Source: Dugong dugon | Taxonomy: Eukaryota > Chordata > Mammalia > Sirenia > Dugongidae | Assembly: GCA_030035585.1 (NCBI GenBank) | Contig: CM057462.1 | Location: 97,485,234-97,549,233, forward strand | Length of the DNA: 64,000 nucleotides | Reading direction: 5' to 3' | In this document: in pieces, positions 10,345 through 21,939 of the stretch | Numbering within the stretch: the first letter of the stretch is position 1 | Layout of the letters: each line of letters begins with the position of its first letter | Made by a program: the position numbers and the translations under genes | The notes under the pieces: generated by a model | What the model saw: the letters and a program-made list of their open reading frames with translations, nothing else | What the model was told of the DNA's origin: nothing | The model's database searches: none

Positions 10345-10735
10345 ATGAGTGTAAGATGGGCGATTTATTTAACCTTTCTGAGTGTTGGTTTCCTCATTGT
10401 AAAATAGGGACAATACATGCTCTTCACAGGTATTTGTAAACATTGAATAAGATACTTTACATAAAGTATCCACAGGATCCTAAACACATGTTGTTGTTAT
10501 GTGCCATTGAGTCGATCCCACTCATTCAACCCTAGAGGACAGAGAAGAACTGCCCCATAGGGTTTCCAAGGCTGTAATCTACTGAAGCAGACTGGCATGT
10601 CTTTGTCCTGTGGAGCAGCTGATGGGTTCAAACTGCTGACATTTTGGTTAGCAGTCAAGTATTTAACCACTATGCAACCAAGGCTCCTTATTAAGTATGT
10701 AGTACTCAATAAATGGCAGCTATTATTATTATGTT
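10345..10735 (+). repeat. MIR split by an AfroSINE
   Basis: Forward MIR: 'tttcctcattgtaaaatagg' in the left part. The 3' end 'gtactcaataaatggcagct' lies beyond the AfroSINE at 10489-10690. Confidence 0.7.
10489..10690 (-). repeat. AfroSINE
   Basis: Antisense copy: tail tgttgttgttatgtgccatt, 'gaagaactgccccatagggt', 'gctgtaatctactgaagcag', and the head with 'ttggttagcagtcaagtatt' and 'gcaaccaaggctcc'. Confidence 0.92.
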
Positions 10736-10872
10736 CTTGTTATTAGGTGCCATAGAGTCAGCTCTGACTCTTAGCAGCCCCATGTATAAAAGAATGAAAT
10801 GTTGCCTGGTCCTGCACCACCTCACAATAATAGTTATATTTGAGCCCATTGTTGTAGGCACTGTGTCAATCC
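10736..10872 (-). repeat. RTE LINE 3'-end fragment
   Basis: Antisense RTE tail: 'cttgttattaggtgccatag', 'ttgcctggtcctgcaccacc', 'gcactgtgtcaatcc'. About the last 135 bp of the element. Confidence 0.85.
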
Positions 10873-10884
10873 AAGCTATTATTA

Positions 10885-11110
10885 TAAAATAGCATTATAT
10901 TTGGAAACCAGAAGACCCACATTCTAGTATAAATCCTGCATTTACCAATTAATCATTTGGGCAAGTAATAACCATTTGAATTTCAATTTATTTATCCGTA
11001 AAAGGGGGACAACAATTCCTGTTCTGCTCTTCTTTGTCATAGATCTCTCTGAAGGATTAAGTGGCTTAGTGAATATAAGAGGACTGTATAAGCTATTCAG
11101 TGCTAAGGAA
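10885..11110 (+). repeat. MIR
   Basis: Diverged forward MIR: 'tttatttatccgtaaaaggg' followed by 'ctctgaaggattaagtggct'. Confidence 0.5.
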
Positions 11111-11805
11111 ATATGAGAACTTTCTATTTGTATAATAGAATATCTACTTGTCTATCTTTTAAATCAGTTGAGTATGCTTTAGGAGCTTTGGGAATGGGTT
11201 TGAAGAAGCAAACAAAGCTTTTTAGCTAAACCCACATTTATCAGATATAAGATTCAGCTCTGCAACACTGTTTCCCTTACTTTCTTTTGGAGGAACCCAC
11301 AAGAATCAAGATAATAATGGAAGGAGAAGCAATTGCTTCCTTACAACACAGGCTATCTTTCCTGGAACACCCAGCCCATGCTCAAGGTTTAGCCTTTGAT
11401 GGATTGAAAATGCGTGGACAGCATAAGCCAGAGGAAGAAGAATGGTTCCCTTCCAACTTGTGACCATGTCCCCTTGGCTCTCCTTGACTCTGGAAGAGGC
11501 AGATAGAGGGAGAAAAGGGAATTGAGAAAAACAAAAACAGAAAAACAGAAAGAAATAGAATGATGCATGAAGAGGGAAGAGAAGAGGGGCTCTTAGAATT
11601 TTGGGGTGGAAACACCATCCTCAAATTAAATCAGTGCTAGAAGGAATATGGGCATGAAGGGATACAAGAGTGAAGGGATGCTGTTGTGCCTCTGGACCAA
11701 GCACAAAACATTTATGGATAAAGAAACTACAGTTAGAGAGGTGAAATGACTAACTTAAGGGTCACCTATAACGGCTAATCCTTTAGCAATCACTGGTGAT
11801 TTTCT
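11111..11805. other. Single-copy DNA
   Basis: No recognisable gene or repeat. A purine-rich patch around 11500-11590 yields an 80-codon minus-strand frame of low complexity, rejected as a gene. Confidence 0.4.
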
Positions 11806-12022
11806 AAGGAGTCCTGGAGGTGCAGTGGTTAAGTGCTTGGCTGCTAACCGAAAGCTTGGTGATTCAAACCCACCAGCAGCTTTGTGGGAGAAAGATGTGG
11901 CAGGCTGCTTCCATAAAGATTCACAGGCTTGGAAACTCTATGGGGGCAGTTCTACTCTGTTCTATAGAGTGGCTATGAGTCAGAATTGACTTGACAGCAA
12001 TGGGTTTGGTTGGGTTTGGAGC
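11806..12022 (+). repeat. AfroSINE (long form)
   Basis: Head 'gtcctggaggtgcagtggtt', internal 'aaagatgtggcaggctgctt', tail 'gagtggctatgagtcagaat'. Flanked by gattttct at 11798-11805 and 12023-12030, a target duplication. Confidence 0.93.
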
Positions 12023-12030
12023 GATTTTCT

Positions 12031-13484
12031 GCAGTGTTAACAAAACAAAACACTTGACATTATTCTTGACATCTCTCTTTCTTTCATACCCAAACCTAAT
12101 CCATAAGCAAATTTTGTTGAACCTATTTCAAAATATATCCAGAACCCAACCACTCTTCATCACTTCCACCATTACTGTTGTAGTTAAGCCACTCTCATCT
12201 CTCACCTGAATTGGTAAATGGTCTCCTGCTTTACCCATTACCCCATTTACCCATTACAGACTGTTTTTCACAGAGCAGCCTTTGGGGGGGGGGGTGGGGG
12301 AAGAGGTAAGATCTTCAAGTGGTAGTTGTTATTTTTAGATTGACATCAGGAACCAAATGTGCAAGCCAGACTGCGTTAAATCTTGATCAAAGGACAGTAT
12401 GAAAGAAGAAATTTTATTAGGTGAAGCTTATGTCTCCTTGTTGTGGTCAAACCTTGAAAAGGAAACTTGCAAAGAGCTGCAACCAACCTCTAGGGTCAGC
12501 AACAGCTTCTTTGCTTGGTCTCTGCCTGGCCAGGGGTAATGACTTGTTTCAAAGCTGTTCTGCAGGGCTCTGCAGCTTCTTCCACCTCAGCGCCTCAGCA
12601 GGTGTGGGCTCTGCCATTTACTGAAGCAATGCTTTCTACTTGGCAGATTTCCTTTATGTGTGGCAAAATGGAAGGAGAAGCACCAAGTCAAAGCAAAATC
12701 CTGGCTTTCTTTTTTTGAAGCCCCCTCTGACCCTTTCTAATGCACGTTATGTTGCTGCCCATGCCACAGGGAATTTTATTTTTAGCTCTTCTGTGTCCCA
12801 GCTATATTCTCAATGAATGGTAACATTTTCTCTTTAAGGTTTCTGGGTCACTTGTGTCCAGGTGAGTCACCTGTGCCAAAGAAATGCCACTAATTTTGAT
12901 AGGAAGACCCATGAATGTGGATCCACAGCTCACCGGTTTTATTTTTGGTTTGGTTGTACTGGTGGGAAAAGGTGATTTTTAACATGATAAGTTGCTTTAA
13001 CAAGCAGGCTTTCCCCTTTGTTTCTCAGCTAAGGTAGGTTAGCAAGTCTGGTCAAGTGAAAAGGTTTCTTTGACCAACAGTTCTCACGCTTTTCTTGCTC
13101 GTGGAATTTTTAGTGGCACAACTTGAAGAGATTAAAAGACTCATATAAGAATAGTAAACAAGTCATCAGTCACTACTGATCACTCTGTCCCTTGGTTGCT
13201 CAGCAACACTGTTGCTATGTAATAGAAATATTGACTACCATAACTACTCTCTCATACATGCACAGGAGACAATGTTCTCAAATATTCTGGTTTACACTTG
13301 TTTGTTCTTTGGTGTCTGCCTGACTCCATGATACAACCTTTTCTCCTATAGCAAGTTTTGCTCTGCCCTACCGTGTTGCTCAATCCACTAATGCAACAGT
13401 TAACCTGATAGGCACTGTTGAATAGAATGTCTCTAGTGATAGCAAAAATGTATTGGGCGTAGTGCTCAAAATTTGGTAAAACAT
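12031..13484. other. Single-copy block
   Basis: No repeat family recognised apart from a G-rich run at about 12284-12302. It contains the palindrome at 12859-12873. The open frames here (67-72 codons) have no motifs. Function unknown. Confidence 0.45.
12859..12873. promoter_or_regulatory. AP-1 site nested in an E-box palindrome
   Basis: CAGGTGAGTCACCTG is a perfect palindrome around a central G. The middle TGAGTCA (12863-12869) is the canonical AP-1 site, and each arm is a CAGGTG/CACCTG E-box. The same bases also form an ideal 5' splice site, CAG/GTGAGT, with a pyrimidine-rich acceptor-like ttttctctttaag just upstream. Either reading is inference. Confidence 0.45.
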
Positions 13485-13895
13485 TGTATTAGTTTTTTAG
13501 GACTGCCATAGTAAAGTACCATAAACCGGGCAGCTTATAAAAATAGAAATTTATTGTCTCACAGTTCTGGAGGCTAGTAGTTAGAATTCAGGTTGTTGGC
13601 AGGGCCACACTCTCTCTGGAGGCTCTAGGGAAAGATCCTTTGCTTGGCTTGCAGCTGCAGCATAATTCGTCATCATCGTCATCACATGGCTGTCTTCCTT
13701 CTGTCATTCAGTGTCTCTTCTCCTCTTTTATATCAGTCAGATTAGATTAGGATTCACCCTACTCTAGTATGACCTCATGTTAATGTAACTGATAGTATCT
13801 TCAAAGACCCTATTTCCAAACAAGGTCATGTTCACAGGTACCAAGGATTAGGGCTTCAACATACATTTTTGGAGGACACAATTCAATCCATCTAA
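13485..13895 (-). repeat. MaLR (MLT1/MST-like) LTR
   Basis: Antisense LTR: 'ttaggactgccatagtaaag', 'gaaatttattgtctcacagt', 'caaagaccctatttccaaac', 'ggaggacacaattcaatcca'. Near full length. Confidence 0.8.
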
Positions 13896-13961
13896 GATTT
13901 TTCTGGGATACATATGCGCCCTCTGGCATCCTATTTGTAAATCACTGGTCTATACAAATAC

Positions 13962-14114
13962 CCACCCAGTAGTGTCACTGAAGCAAAGCCTGGTGATCTG
14001 CTTCTGTAAAGATTATAGCCAAGAAAACCCTATGGAGTAGTTCTACTCTGTAACACATGGGGGTTGCCATGAGTCCGAATGGACTCCACAAGAATGGGTT
14101 TGGTTTTTGTTTTG
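13962..14114 (+). repeat. AfroSINE-related copy lacking a clear head
   Basis: Body 'gcctggtgatctgcttctgt', tail 'gccatgagtccgaatggact', ending gtttggtttttgttttg. Flanked by the 9-mer tacaaatac at 13953-13961 and 14115-14123. Confidence 0.85.
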
Positions 14115-14123
14115 TACAAATAC

Positions 14124-15019
14124 AGTGCAAGGTCATTTTGACTTTTCCTGTTGCTGTTTATTTTCCTCTTTTACATATAACTGTATTTAACTTCTGCTTT
14201 TACCAAGATAGTCTGTGGATTTTTTGCTTCCAGGATATTAAATATCCTTCCTCCGTAAATAGAGATAATAAAGATACCTACCTGTGAAGGTTAGATGAGA
14301 TAATATATGGAGTATAGGTGGTACAGGGCATAGTGTTTAATTAGTGTTAGTCTTCTTTTCTTTATGGCCTTCTCCTCTTTTGTATATTTTTCTGTTTCTG
14401 TTGGCACTGCTGTCTGAAGGATTGGGGCCAGGGCTAAAGAATGGATGTGTTGCAACTGTCAGCCAGCCAGCGAGCAAGAATTAGAGCCTGACTTCCTAAA
14501 ATGGAGAAAATATGTATATTAACTCTGTTATTCACATGGATTTAAGTTTAAACATAGTCCTCTTTTGATACACCTGGATTAGGTTCCCCCCACTCCCTGA
14601 AAATCTCAGTAATTCCATTCTCTCTTGGCCTGAGTACTCCTAATCCTAGACAGCAGGATTGAGGAAGGAGAGCAAGGTAGAGAAATTGGAGAAAGAGTCA
14701 ATAAAAGCGTATATTATTGGGTTGGCCATACTTAATATTAAGTAATACTGTTACCTGAGCTCATGAGACTGTCTTCTGAGAGACCCTAAAAATAACTGCT
14801 CCTCAGGTCAATCCTTCCAGGAGAGAAGGGGAGGAGAATTTATCCGTCAGCTCCCATTTCTCATTGGTCAAACATTTGCTCCCTAGCATTAATTCTTTTA
14901 CACTTCTGAATTGTACATATGTTATACCTGGCTTGCCTCATGGCATCTCATCCCTCAGCATCAACTGGGCAAAAGACAAGGTATGCCTGGTGTAGGCATG
15001 TGTAAAGTGCTGTTACCTT
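14124..15019. other. Single-copy DNA
   Basis: No recognised gene. 'gttagatgagataatatatg' near 14290 is MIR-like. Nothing else identified. Confidence 0.4.
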
Positions 15020-15266
15020 GTACCTACAGTAAGTGAGTTGGAGTCCAACCTGAGTTTGTCAGTGCAGTGACTGTTGGTGCTAGAATAAGTGGCTGAAGAC
15101 AGAGACATTTGGGTGAGACCAAGCCAATCTGAAGCAGCACATAGTGGTATCGATACAGTCCACCCCTTGCACTATTCACATCAACTGCTGTGTTCCCATT
15201 ATACACTATTCACAGCAAATCATGTGCTCCCATTATATCTGGCTGACATAACACATTAAAGTGCCT

Positions 15267-15270
<4 letters not shown>

Positions 15271-15305
<35 letters not shown>
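15271..15305. repeat. (TG)n microsatellite
   Basis: About 17 TG units. Confidence 0.97.
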
Positions 15306-15307
<2 letters not shown>

Positions 15308-16928
15308 AATATGCCCTCATCTCATTCTCAAGAGGGAGGTCCAATCAACCACAGAGTCCCCTTCAAGGTGGTGACTAGCCCTAATCTCTGAAAAGGCTTC
15401 TGTCAAGAGTGAACCAAGCTATAATTCCTATTGCTGTAACTGATTTCAAGGCTTCAGTAGATCTCTGCCATCTGCTTTTTTCACTGTATATTCTAGAATT
15501 CTCTCACCTCAGTCAGCATTTCAGTCTGGGTTGCTTGCCTGGTGAAGTGATATGGATCCTCATATCACTGTATCCATTGCTGCCTTGCCCATCTCAGGCT
15601 GCAGTTGCTATAATTGATCTTTTACTGGGCATGAAATCACCAAGAGGCACCTTAGTGAATTTCTGGGCTCCTGACATACTCCTCCCTGATCCCATACTCC
15701 CCAGTTGTGGAGGAGAACGCTAGATACTTTCTCATGACAATCAAGGTCTCTTACTCCTGAAAATACATTCCCATATTTCTTTGCCTGTTGTTCCCTGGTA
15801 TAAGGAGCTCAAAGTGCCCAAATGGTAGTCATGGCTTCAAGTTCAGTAGGAACTTTTCTGTCATCTGACAGAAACATCCCCCAAATCCCACTCTACCCAT
15901 CTTACCCTCCAGGAGCCAGAAGCTCTAATCTTGCAGAACCTAAGGTTTGAAGCTACAAATTCTATGATCTTTTACAAATGATGATGAAAGAACTCAGTTC
16001 TATTTCTACCCTGTGGTTCCCAAACTCAATTTTTCTTGCTATTCAGTTAAAGTCCCACTGTGTATCTGCCATATATCAGCATGTACTCTGCATCCTAGAG
16101 GATAGTAACCAGTTCTGAGCTGGTGTATTAGCAGAATCTTTAACAGGCCTTTTTACTGTTCTATTAGACAGCTGCTCTTGAGGAGGGAGTACACAGGAAG
16201 ACCAGTTGAACCTGGAGTCATGCATTCATTGCAGTACTTCCTTTGCCATAAATAGGGACCTTGCTCCAAGGAAGTATTGTGTAGAATGCAGTGCTGATAA
16301 ATCAGATAGTCTGTAAGATGATAAAGGTGGTGCTGAGGGAGGTCCAAAGAAAGGCAAACTAACATCATACGTAGGTTTCTCTTCCAGTGAGGTCAAATCA
16401 CTGTCCCTTTCATGGTGGAAGGCGCCCATTGTAATTGACCTATCATCATGTAGGGTGGTTGTATGGTGCCATATTGATGGCCAGAATTGGTCTGTTCTGC
16501 TGGGAGACTGAATATTCACCAGTGGCAGTAGCTATATCAGTCTTGGTGAGACTTAGTTAGGCCCATCCACTTCCTTCATCCCTACCACATTGTCATTCTG
16601 TTAATTGGCCCATTTCATTAGTTTTGAGGTTGCTAAGGGAAGGGGCAGTCTGACATCCATAGAAAGAGTCATTCTGTCCCCTTAATTGTTGAGAATCTCC
16701 TTTGCAAGGAATACTCTTTAATGAACATTACTATGAGACACAAAGATTTTCATAATCTGTGCCACTCCTATAGATTTGTTTTAAATACCTCTTTTCCAGA
16801 ACTCCTTGTACTCAGTCCTCCAGTTTTGTTCCTTCCAGGCACCTCAACAACTAGCCAAATTATTCACCACTTACTAGGAGACTACGTAAGTTTATATCTC
16901 ATGCCACATCTCTCTCGATTAGCGTTGA

Positions 16929-17879
16929 ATGGCAAAGTGTACTGCTGGCAGCTGTGCCCACTGGGAGAATTTCCCTTCAGCACTGGAGTTAGAAAACAAA
17001 AAGGGAGGAACATGCCTGCCACTTCTCAAGCCGAAAGAACTGAAGAAAAAATTCAGTCCTCAAGTTGCAATATTGAATGATTCTATGGGCAAAATACTGA
17101 GTGACGCAGGAAGCATCAAAAGAAGATGGAAGGAATACCCAGAATCACTGTACCAAAAAGAATTGGTTGATGTTCCATCATTTCAGGAGGTAGCATATGA
17201 TCAAAAACTGATGGTACTGAAGGAAGACGTCCAAGCTGCACTGAAGACATTGATGAAAAACAAGGCTCCAGGAATTGATGGAATACCAGTTGAAATGTTT
17301 CAACAAATGGATGCAGTGTTAGATGTGCTCACTCATCTGTGCCAAGAAATTTGGAAGACAGCTACCTGGCCAACCGACTGGAAGAGATCCATATTTATGC
17401 CTATTCCAAAAAAAGGTGACCTAACCGAATGTGGAAATTACCAAACAGTATCATTAATATCACATGCAAGCAAAATTTTGCTAAAGATTATTCAAAAGCA
17501 ATTGCAGCAGTACATTGACAAGGAACAGCCAGAAATTCAAGCCGGATTAAGAAGAGGATGTGGAATGAGGGATATCATTGCTAATACCAGATGGATCCTG
17601 GCTGAAAGCAGAGAATACCAGAAAGATGTTTACCTGTGTTTTATTGAGGATGCAAAGGCATTCAACTGTGTGGATCATAACAAGTTATGGATAACATTGC
17701 AAAGAATGGGAGTTCCAGAACACTTAATTGTGCTTATGAAGAACGTGCACATAAAACAACAGGCAGTCATTCAAACAGAACAAGGGGATGTTGCATGGTT
17801 TAAAGTCAGGAAAGGTGTGCATCAGGGTTGTATCCTTTCACCATACTTATTGAATCCATATGCTGAGCAAATAATCTGA
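16929..17879 (+). pseudogene. RTE reverse transcriptase remnant (316 codons)
   Basis: The longest open frame in the window. Roughly the first 15 codons lie outside or at the edge of the element, so the start is fortuitous. Visible RT features, in order: NKAPGIDGIPVEMFQQ (palm entry), WKRSIFMPIPKKGD, an altered motif A with E where the catalytic Asp of FID is expected (FIEDAKAFN), and intact motif B (GVHQGCILSP). The frame ends at two consecutive stops (17877-17882). The same frame resumes downstream with motif C as YAGG at 17943-17954 instead of YADD, so both metal-binding positions are altered. It would have encoded the polymerase of a non-LTR retrotransposon; here it is a dead copy. Confidence 0.92.
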
Positions 17880-18712
17880 TAAACTGGACTATACAAAGAA
17901 GAGCAGGGCATCAGGATTGGAGGAAGACTTATTAACCTGTGTTATGCAGGTGGCACAACCTTGCTTGCTGAAAGTAAAGAGGATTTGAAGTGCTTACTGA
18001 TGAAGACCAAAGACTACAGCCTTCAGTATGGATTACACCTCAATATAAAGAAAACAAATCCTTACAACTAGACCAATAAGCAACATCATGATAAACGGAG
18101 AAAAGATTGAAGTTGTCAAGGATTTCATTTTACTTGAATCCACAATCAACGCCCATGGAAGCACCAGTCAAGAAACCAAAAGACGCATTGCAGTGAGCAA
18201 ATCTGCTGCAAAAGACTTTTTTAACGTGTTAAAAACCAAAGATGTCACTAAGGACTAAGGTGTGCCCGACCCAAGCCATGATGTTTTCAATTGCCTCATA
18301 TGCATGTAAAAGCTGGACAATGAATGGGAAGACTGAAGAAGAATTGATGCCTTTGAATTATGGTGTTGGTGAAGAATATTGAATATACCATGGACTGCCA
18401 AAAGAGCGAACAAATCTATCTTGGAAGAAGTACAGCCAGAACGCTCCTTAGAAGCATGGATGGAGAGACTACGTCTTACATACTTTGGACATGTTATCAG
18501 GAGGGATCAGTCCCTGGAGAAGGACATCATGGTTGGTAAAGTAGAGGGTCTGGGAAAAGGAGGAAGACCCTCAATGAGATGGATTAACACAGTGGCTGCA
18601 AAAATGGGGTCAAGCATAACAACGATTATGAGGATGGTGCAGTGTTTTTTTTCTGTTGTACACAGGGTCACTATAAGTTGGAATGGACTTGATGGCACCT
18701 AACGACAACAAC
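16975..18712 (+). mobile_element. RTE (BovB-like) LINE, 5'-truncated
   Basis: Collinear with the other RTE copies in the window, from the linker before the reverse transcriptase to the 3' terminus. The end reads 'agtgttttttttctgttgta', 'gtcactataagttggaatgg', then acgacaacaacac. The endonuclease half is absent, so it is 5'-truncated, as usual for LINE insertions. Confidence 0.93.
18379..18702 (+). pseudogene. RTE ORF C-terminal remnant (107 codons)
   Basis: Matches the C-terminal region shared by RTE/BovB proteins: NIPWTAKRANKSILEEV, YFGHVIRRDQSLEKD, GRPSMRWINTVA, then the 3' end of the frame at the element terminus. It lies in a different frame from the RT piece, so frameshifts separate them. 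The initial Met is not a natural start. Confidence 0.85.
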
Positions 18713-19231
18713 ACTGCCCTTTAAGAATATACCTAAGTGAGACTGTAATGACAGCTACGCATTTTCATTCTGTATAACCCATCTGTGAACCAGACCCAGT
18801 TTCTTTCCTCCTTGGGAAAGATTTGTAGAGAACCCACTGTGAGGTATAGGTCTGAAGTTTAGAAGAGACATTAGTGCAATAAGGGTAGGTGTCTTGGGAG
18901 TCTAGGCCACCTGTTTATGTAATTTATTTGGGCTTTCTTAGACTACTTGGACCCAATTCCTAATGTACCATTTTCATAGTATAATGGATTGTGTTGTACC
19001 TGCTTAAATTTATGACACAGTGAATCAAATAATATTCAGCTTATGTTGAGCAACTCTGGCCACATAGTCCTTGATGTCAGTTTTTAGTCCCTCCTAGTGT
19101 CTAGGAGAATGCTAGAAGTTATTTTTAAACAGAAAGTTGTTCTCTGCTGCAAAAGGCATAGCCTTACTCTCAAGCTCTAGGAAACTGTGTAGCAGTTCTC
19201 CTACTGGGTCTTGCCTGGTCCTTCACTCAGC

Positions 19232-19269
19232 ATTCTCATCTGCCACAGTTATTCTCATCTGCCACAGTT
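19232..19269. repeat. Perfect 19-bp tandem duplication
   Basis: attctcatctgccacagtt occurs twice head to tail (19232-19250 and 19251-19269) with no mismatch. Confidence 0.95.
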
Positions 19270-19519
19270 ATGCAGCCCAAGTGGCAGGGCAGATGAGTCC
19301 ACAGCCTCAATTTTATGCAGACTTCTCTCTTGCTCTAGACCCCATTTGAAACTGGTAGTCTCCTGAGTCACCTGATAGATAAATGGATTGGGTAGTGTTT
19401 CCAAGGTACTGCCTTCAAAATCCAAAGAGGCTAAATTAATGCTCGGAGGTGCAACTCTTACTTAGTGGTTGGAGGAGCAAGATGCTACAACTTGTTTTTA
19501 CCTTAGGTGATATCCAATA

Positions 19520-19715
19520 CAGGCACCACTAGCTCCATGTGATTCTTTATGTTTAAATTAAGTAAAATTAAGTAAAATTAAAAATTCAGTTCTGCAGTCA
19601 CACTAGCCACATTTCAAGTGCTCAGTAGTAATGTATAGCTAGTGGTTAATTATCAGACAGCTCAGATATAAATTGTTTCTATCATGGCAGAAAGTTCTAG
19701 TGGATAGCACTGGGT
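19520..19715. mobile_element. hAT-Charlie-type MITE fragment
   Basis: 'cactagccacatttcaagtg', 'gctcagtagtaatgtatagc' and the terminal 'agttctagtggatagcactg' match the MER1-group of Charlie elements. The left end is unclear. Confidence 0.7.
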
Positions 19716-20849
19716 TAGAGGCTATGTCCCCACATGGTAGGTTAAGATTTGAAACCAGTTCTATCAGATGCTAAAGCCTGTGCTTTTTCTACTTCAGCGA
19801 ATTACATAGGGGCCAGGGTCTAAGCGGATGCTTTCCTGTTATTGTGTCCAAGGGCAGCATTAGCTCTTCAATGAGAATTTTGTGCTATTAAGTTTTGGTT
19901 AATGTAGTGTGCATTCTCTTTGCATTTCAACAAATGAAAAGGGTCTGCTGTGTTGACTCACCATATCTTGCCTCTCTGTTTGGGCTTCAGTGGACTCAAA
20001 AAGCAGTTTTCTTTTTAAAAAATGTTTTCATACCACTCGGAATATTATGCATTTCAAAAGAAACAGGGCTGACGTGAATTCTGTAGCAGACAGCAGAATC
20101 TTCCTGAATGCTGTGGTTCTGCATTTCCATCTGTACTGTGAGAGGCAAGGATCATTGTTGCCACAGAATGCAGCTAAATGGCAGCTGGAGCATGAATGGA
20201 CAGGAAAAACACTCTCCTCCCTCTAATAACACCACTTATGGTAGACAGGCGAGGCTCTTTTCTGAGTGTGGTGAAGAGATGCTGTTGTGATAAGAGTAAT
20301 TATTATACATTAGTTAAAACCCCATTTAGGGAGCGTTAGATTGCTGCTATTTTAAAAGAAGTTCTCTAAGTCACCAGGTTTGAGGGAGAGATTAATTAGT
20401 GTCAATGGAAGGATCTCTAAGATAAAAACAAATTAAACCTCGTCCAGTCTTGCCTGGGTGTCCTTGAGTTACTTATTCCTTTGTGATAGGGACAGTGTTT
20501 GGCCTGATTTATTCTGACTGGAGAGAAGAAAACTTTACATTTTTTAAGCTTGTATGATATGCCAGACACCATGCTAGGTGCTTTAAAACAAGGAGGCACC
20601 CCAGCTACCATTATCGAGCATTTTGATCAGATGCCATAAAAAAATCCTGATCAAAAGGGGGGAAATGAAGAACAGAGTTTCCAAATCTTATGGACTCCAA
20701 AGTTCCTGGAGCCATAAAGGTTGGATAAAACCCTGAAACTATTGTCCTGAGATAATCTTTAAACCTTAAACCAAAAATATCCCCTGAAGTCTTCCTAAAA
20801 CCAAACAATAGTTTAGCTTAACTGGTACAAAATATCTGCCTTGAGCATT
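19716..20849. other. Single-copy block
   Basis: No repeat recognised. The part at 20060-20380 looks the most constrained by eye: a SOX-like cattgttg, CAGCTG and a homeobox-like taattatta. The frames of 60-78 codons have no motifs. Confidence 0.4.
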
Positions 20850-21148
20850 ATGCTCTTTTTTAAATTTTATTATTATGCTCTTTTAAGAACTACCTATATG
20901 GGATCAAATCGACAACAGCAACTTGAAAGATTAAATAGGAGCCTTAGGGGGCAGTGATTTTTACGTTAAAGGGGGAGGAAAACACAGAAAAGGAGGGTGA
21001 GAATGATTGCACAACTTGAAGAATGGAATCAATGTCACTAAATAGTACGTGTAGAAACTGTTGAATTGGTGTATGTTTTGCTGTGTATATTTTCAACAAC
21101 AACAACAAAATAAATACAATAAAAAAAGAAAAAAAGAAAGAGACATCT
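20850..21148 (+). repeat. L1 3' UTR end (afrotherian-type)
   Basis: 'gggatcaaatcgacaacagc', 'ggagggtgagaatgattgca', 'gtagaaactgttgaattggt' and 'attttcaacaacaacaacaa', followed by an A-rich tail. It matches the 3' UTR style of the other L1 copies, especially 50700-50935. Confidence 0.75.
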
Positions 21149-21740
21149 TCAAACCTGGATTTCCCATTTCCTAAACAACCTGTTGCAGAACATTTTCTAC
21201 ACTGAGGCATTTGGACTCTAGGACTACCTTTGTGACACAGATTGAATCATTTGTTCTGGGTGACCTCTCCCCAGCCATTCAGGATTATTTACTTACATTT
21301 CATTCAAAAAGGTAAAGAAAACAGAAGAGAAAACTTTTTAACAGTGTGTTAAAAAACACACTTCTGTTGTTTGTTTCTCTGAAGTTCTTCTATGATTATT
21401 AAAGAGATTTGCTTCAGCATTGCAAAAAGCACGGCAAGTCCAATTCCTACCTGAAATAAGTGTTATTAACTTTTGTCCTTTGTCCAGTCCCACTGGCTGC
21501 AATGTTTCATCACCTCTCCCATCAAATGCTATGAAATTATAGCCCAGATTTTCTGACAGAGACCTGATTTCATGTACTGTAACTATTGTCAATTAAGCCA
21601 AATAATTACATGTATACTTAAATGTATTTTTAATTTTTATCTTTGTGATATATATTATATAAATAAATTCCAAGTCATAAAAAAATCTTTCTCCATGTGT
21701 CAATTTTAGATTCAGAAAATATGTGCACCTATGTCACATA
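21149..21740. other. Single-copy DNA
   Basis: No gene or repeat recognised; AT-rich at 21600-21670. Confidence 0.4.
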
Positions 21741-21898
21741 AGGAGCCCTGGTGGCGCAGTGGTTAAACAGCTTGGCTGCTAACCAGAAGGTTGGCAGTTT
21801 GAATCCACCAGCCACTCCTTGGAAACCCTATGGGGCAGTTCTACTCTGTCCTATAGGGTTGCTATGAGTCAGAATCCACTCAATGGCTATGAGTTTTT
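21741..21898 (+). repeat. AfroSINE (short form, well preserved)
   Basis: Head 'ggagccctggtggcgcagtg' keeps the tRNA A box. B box 'ggcagtttgaatccacc'. Tail 'gttgctatgagtcagaatcc'. Flanked by tatgtcacata (21730-21740) and tatatcaccta, an imperfect target duplication. Confidence 0.95.
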
Positions 21899-21939
21899 TA
21901 TATCACCTAAATCTTTACCTATTCTATTTATTTTAATTG

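Larger units (their letters stand above)
15020..19440 (-). mobile_element. Probable ancient ERV-L-like internal region, split by an RTE
   Basis: Text on both sides of the RTE (about 15020-16970 and 18713-19440) resembles antisense internal sequence of old class III retroviruses, for example 'ggacccaattcctaatgtac' at about 18950. Minus-strand frames of 97 codons (16226-16519) and 71 codons (16153-16368) lie where decayed coding would be expected. No catalytic motif is recognisable and no LTRs were identified. The assignment is tentative; the alternative is single-copy DNA. Confidence 0.35.

Noticed and set aside
12284..12302. G-quadruplex from the G-rich run
   Set aside because: A single run of G with one T does not give the four separated G tracts in a reliable layout; length may also vary in assembly.
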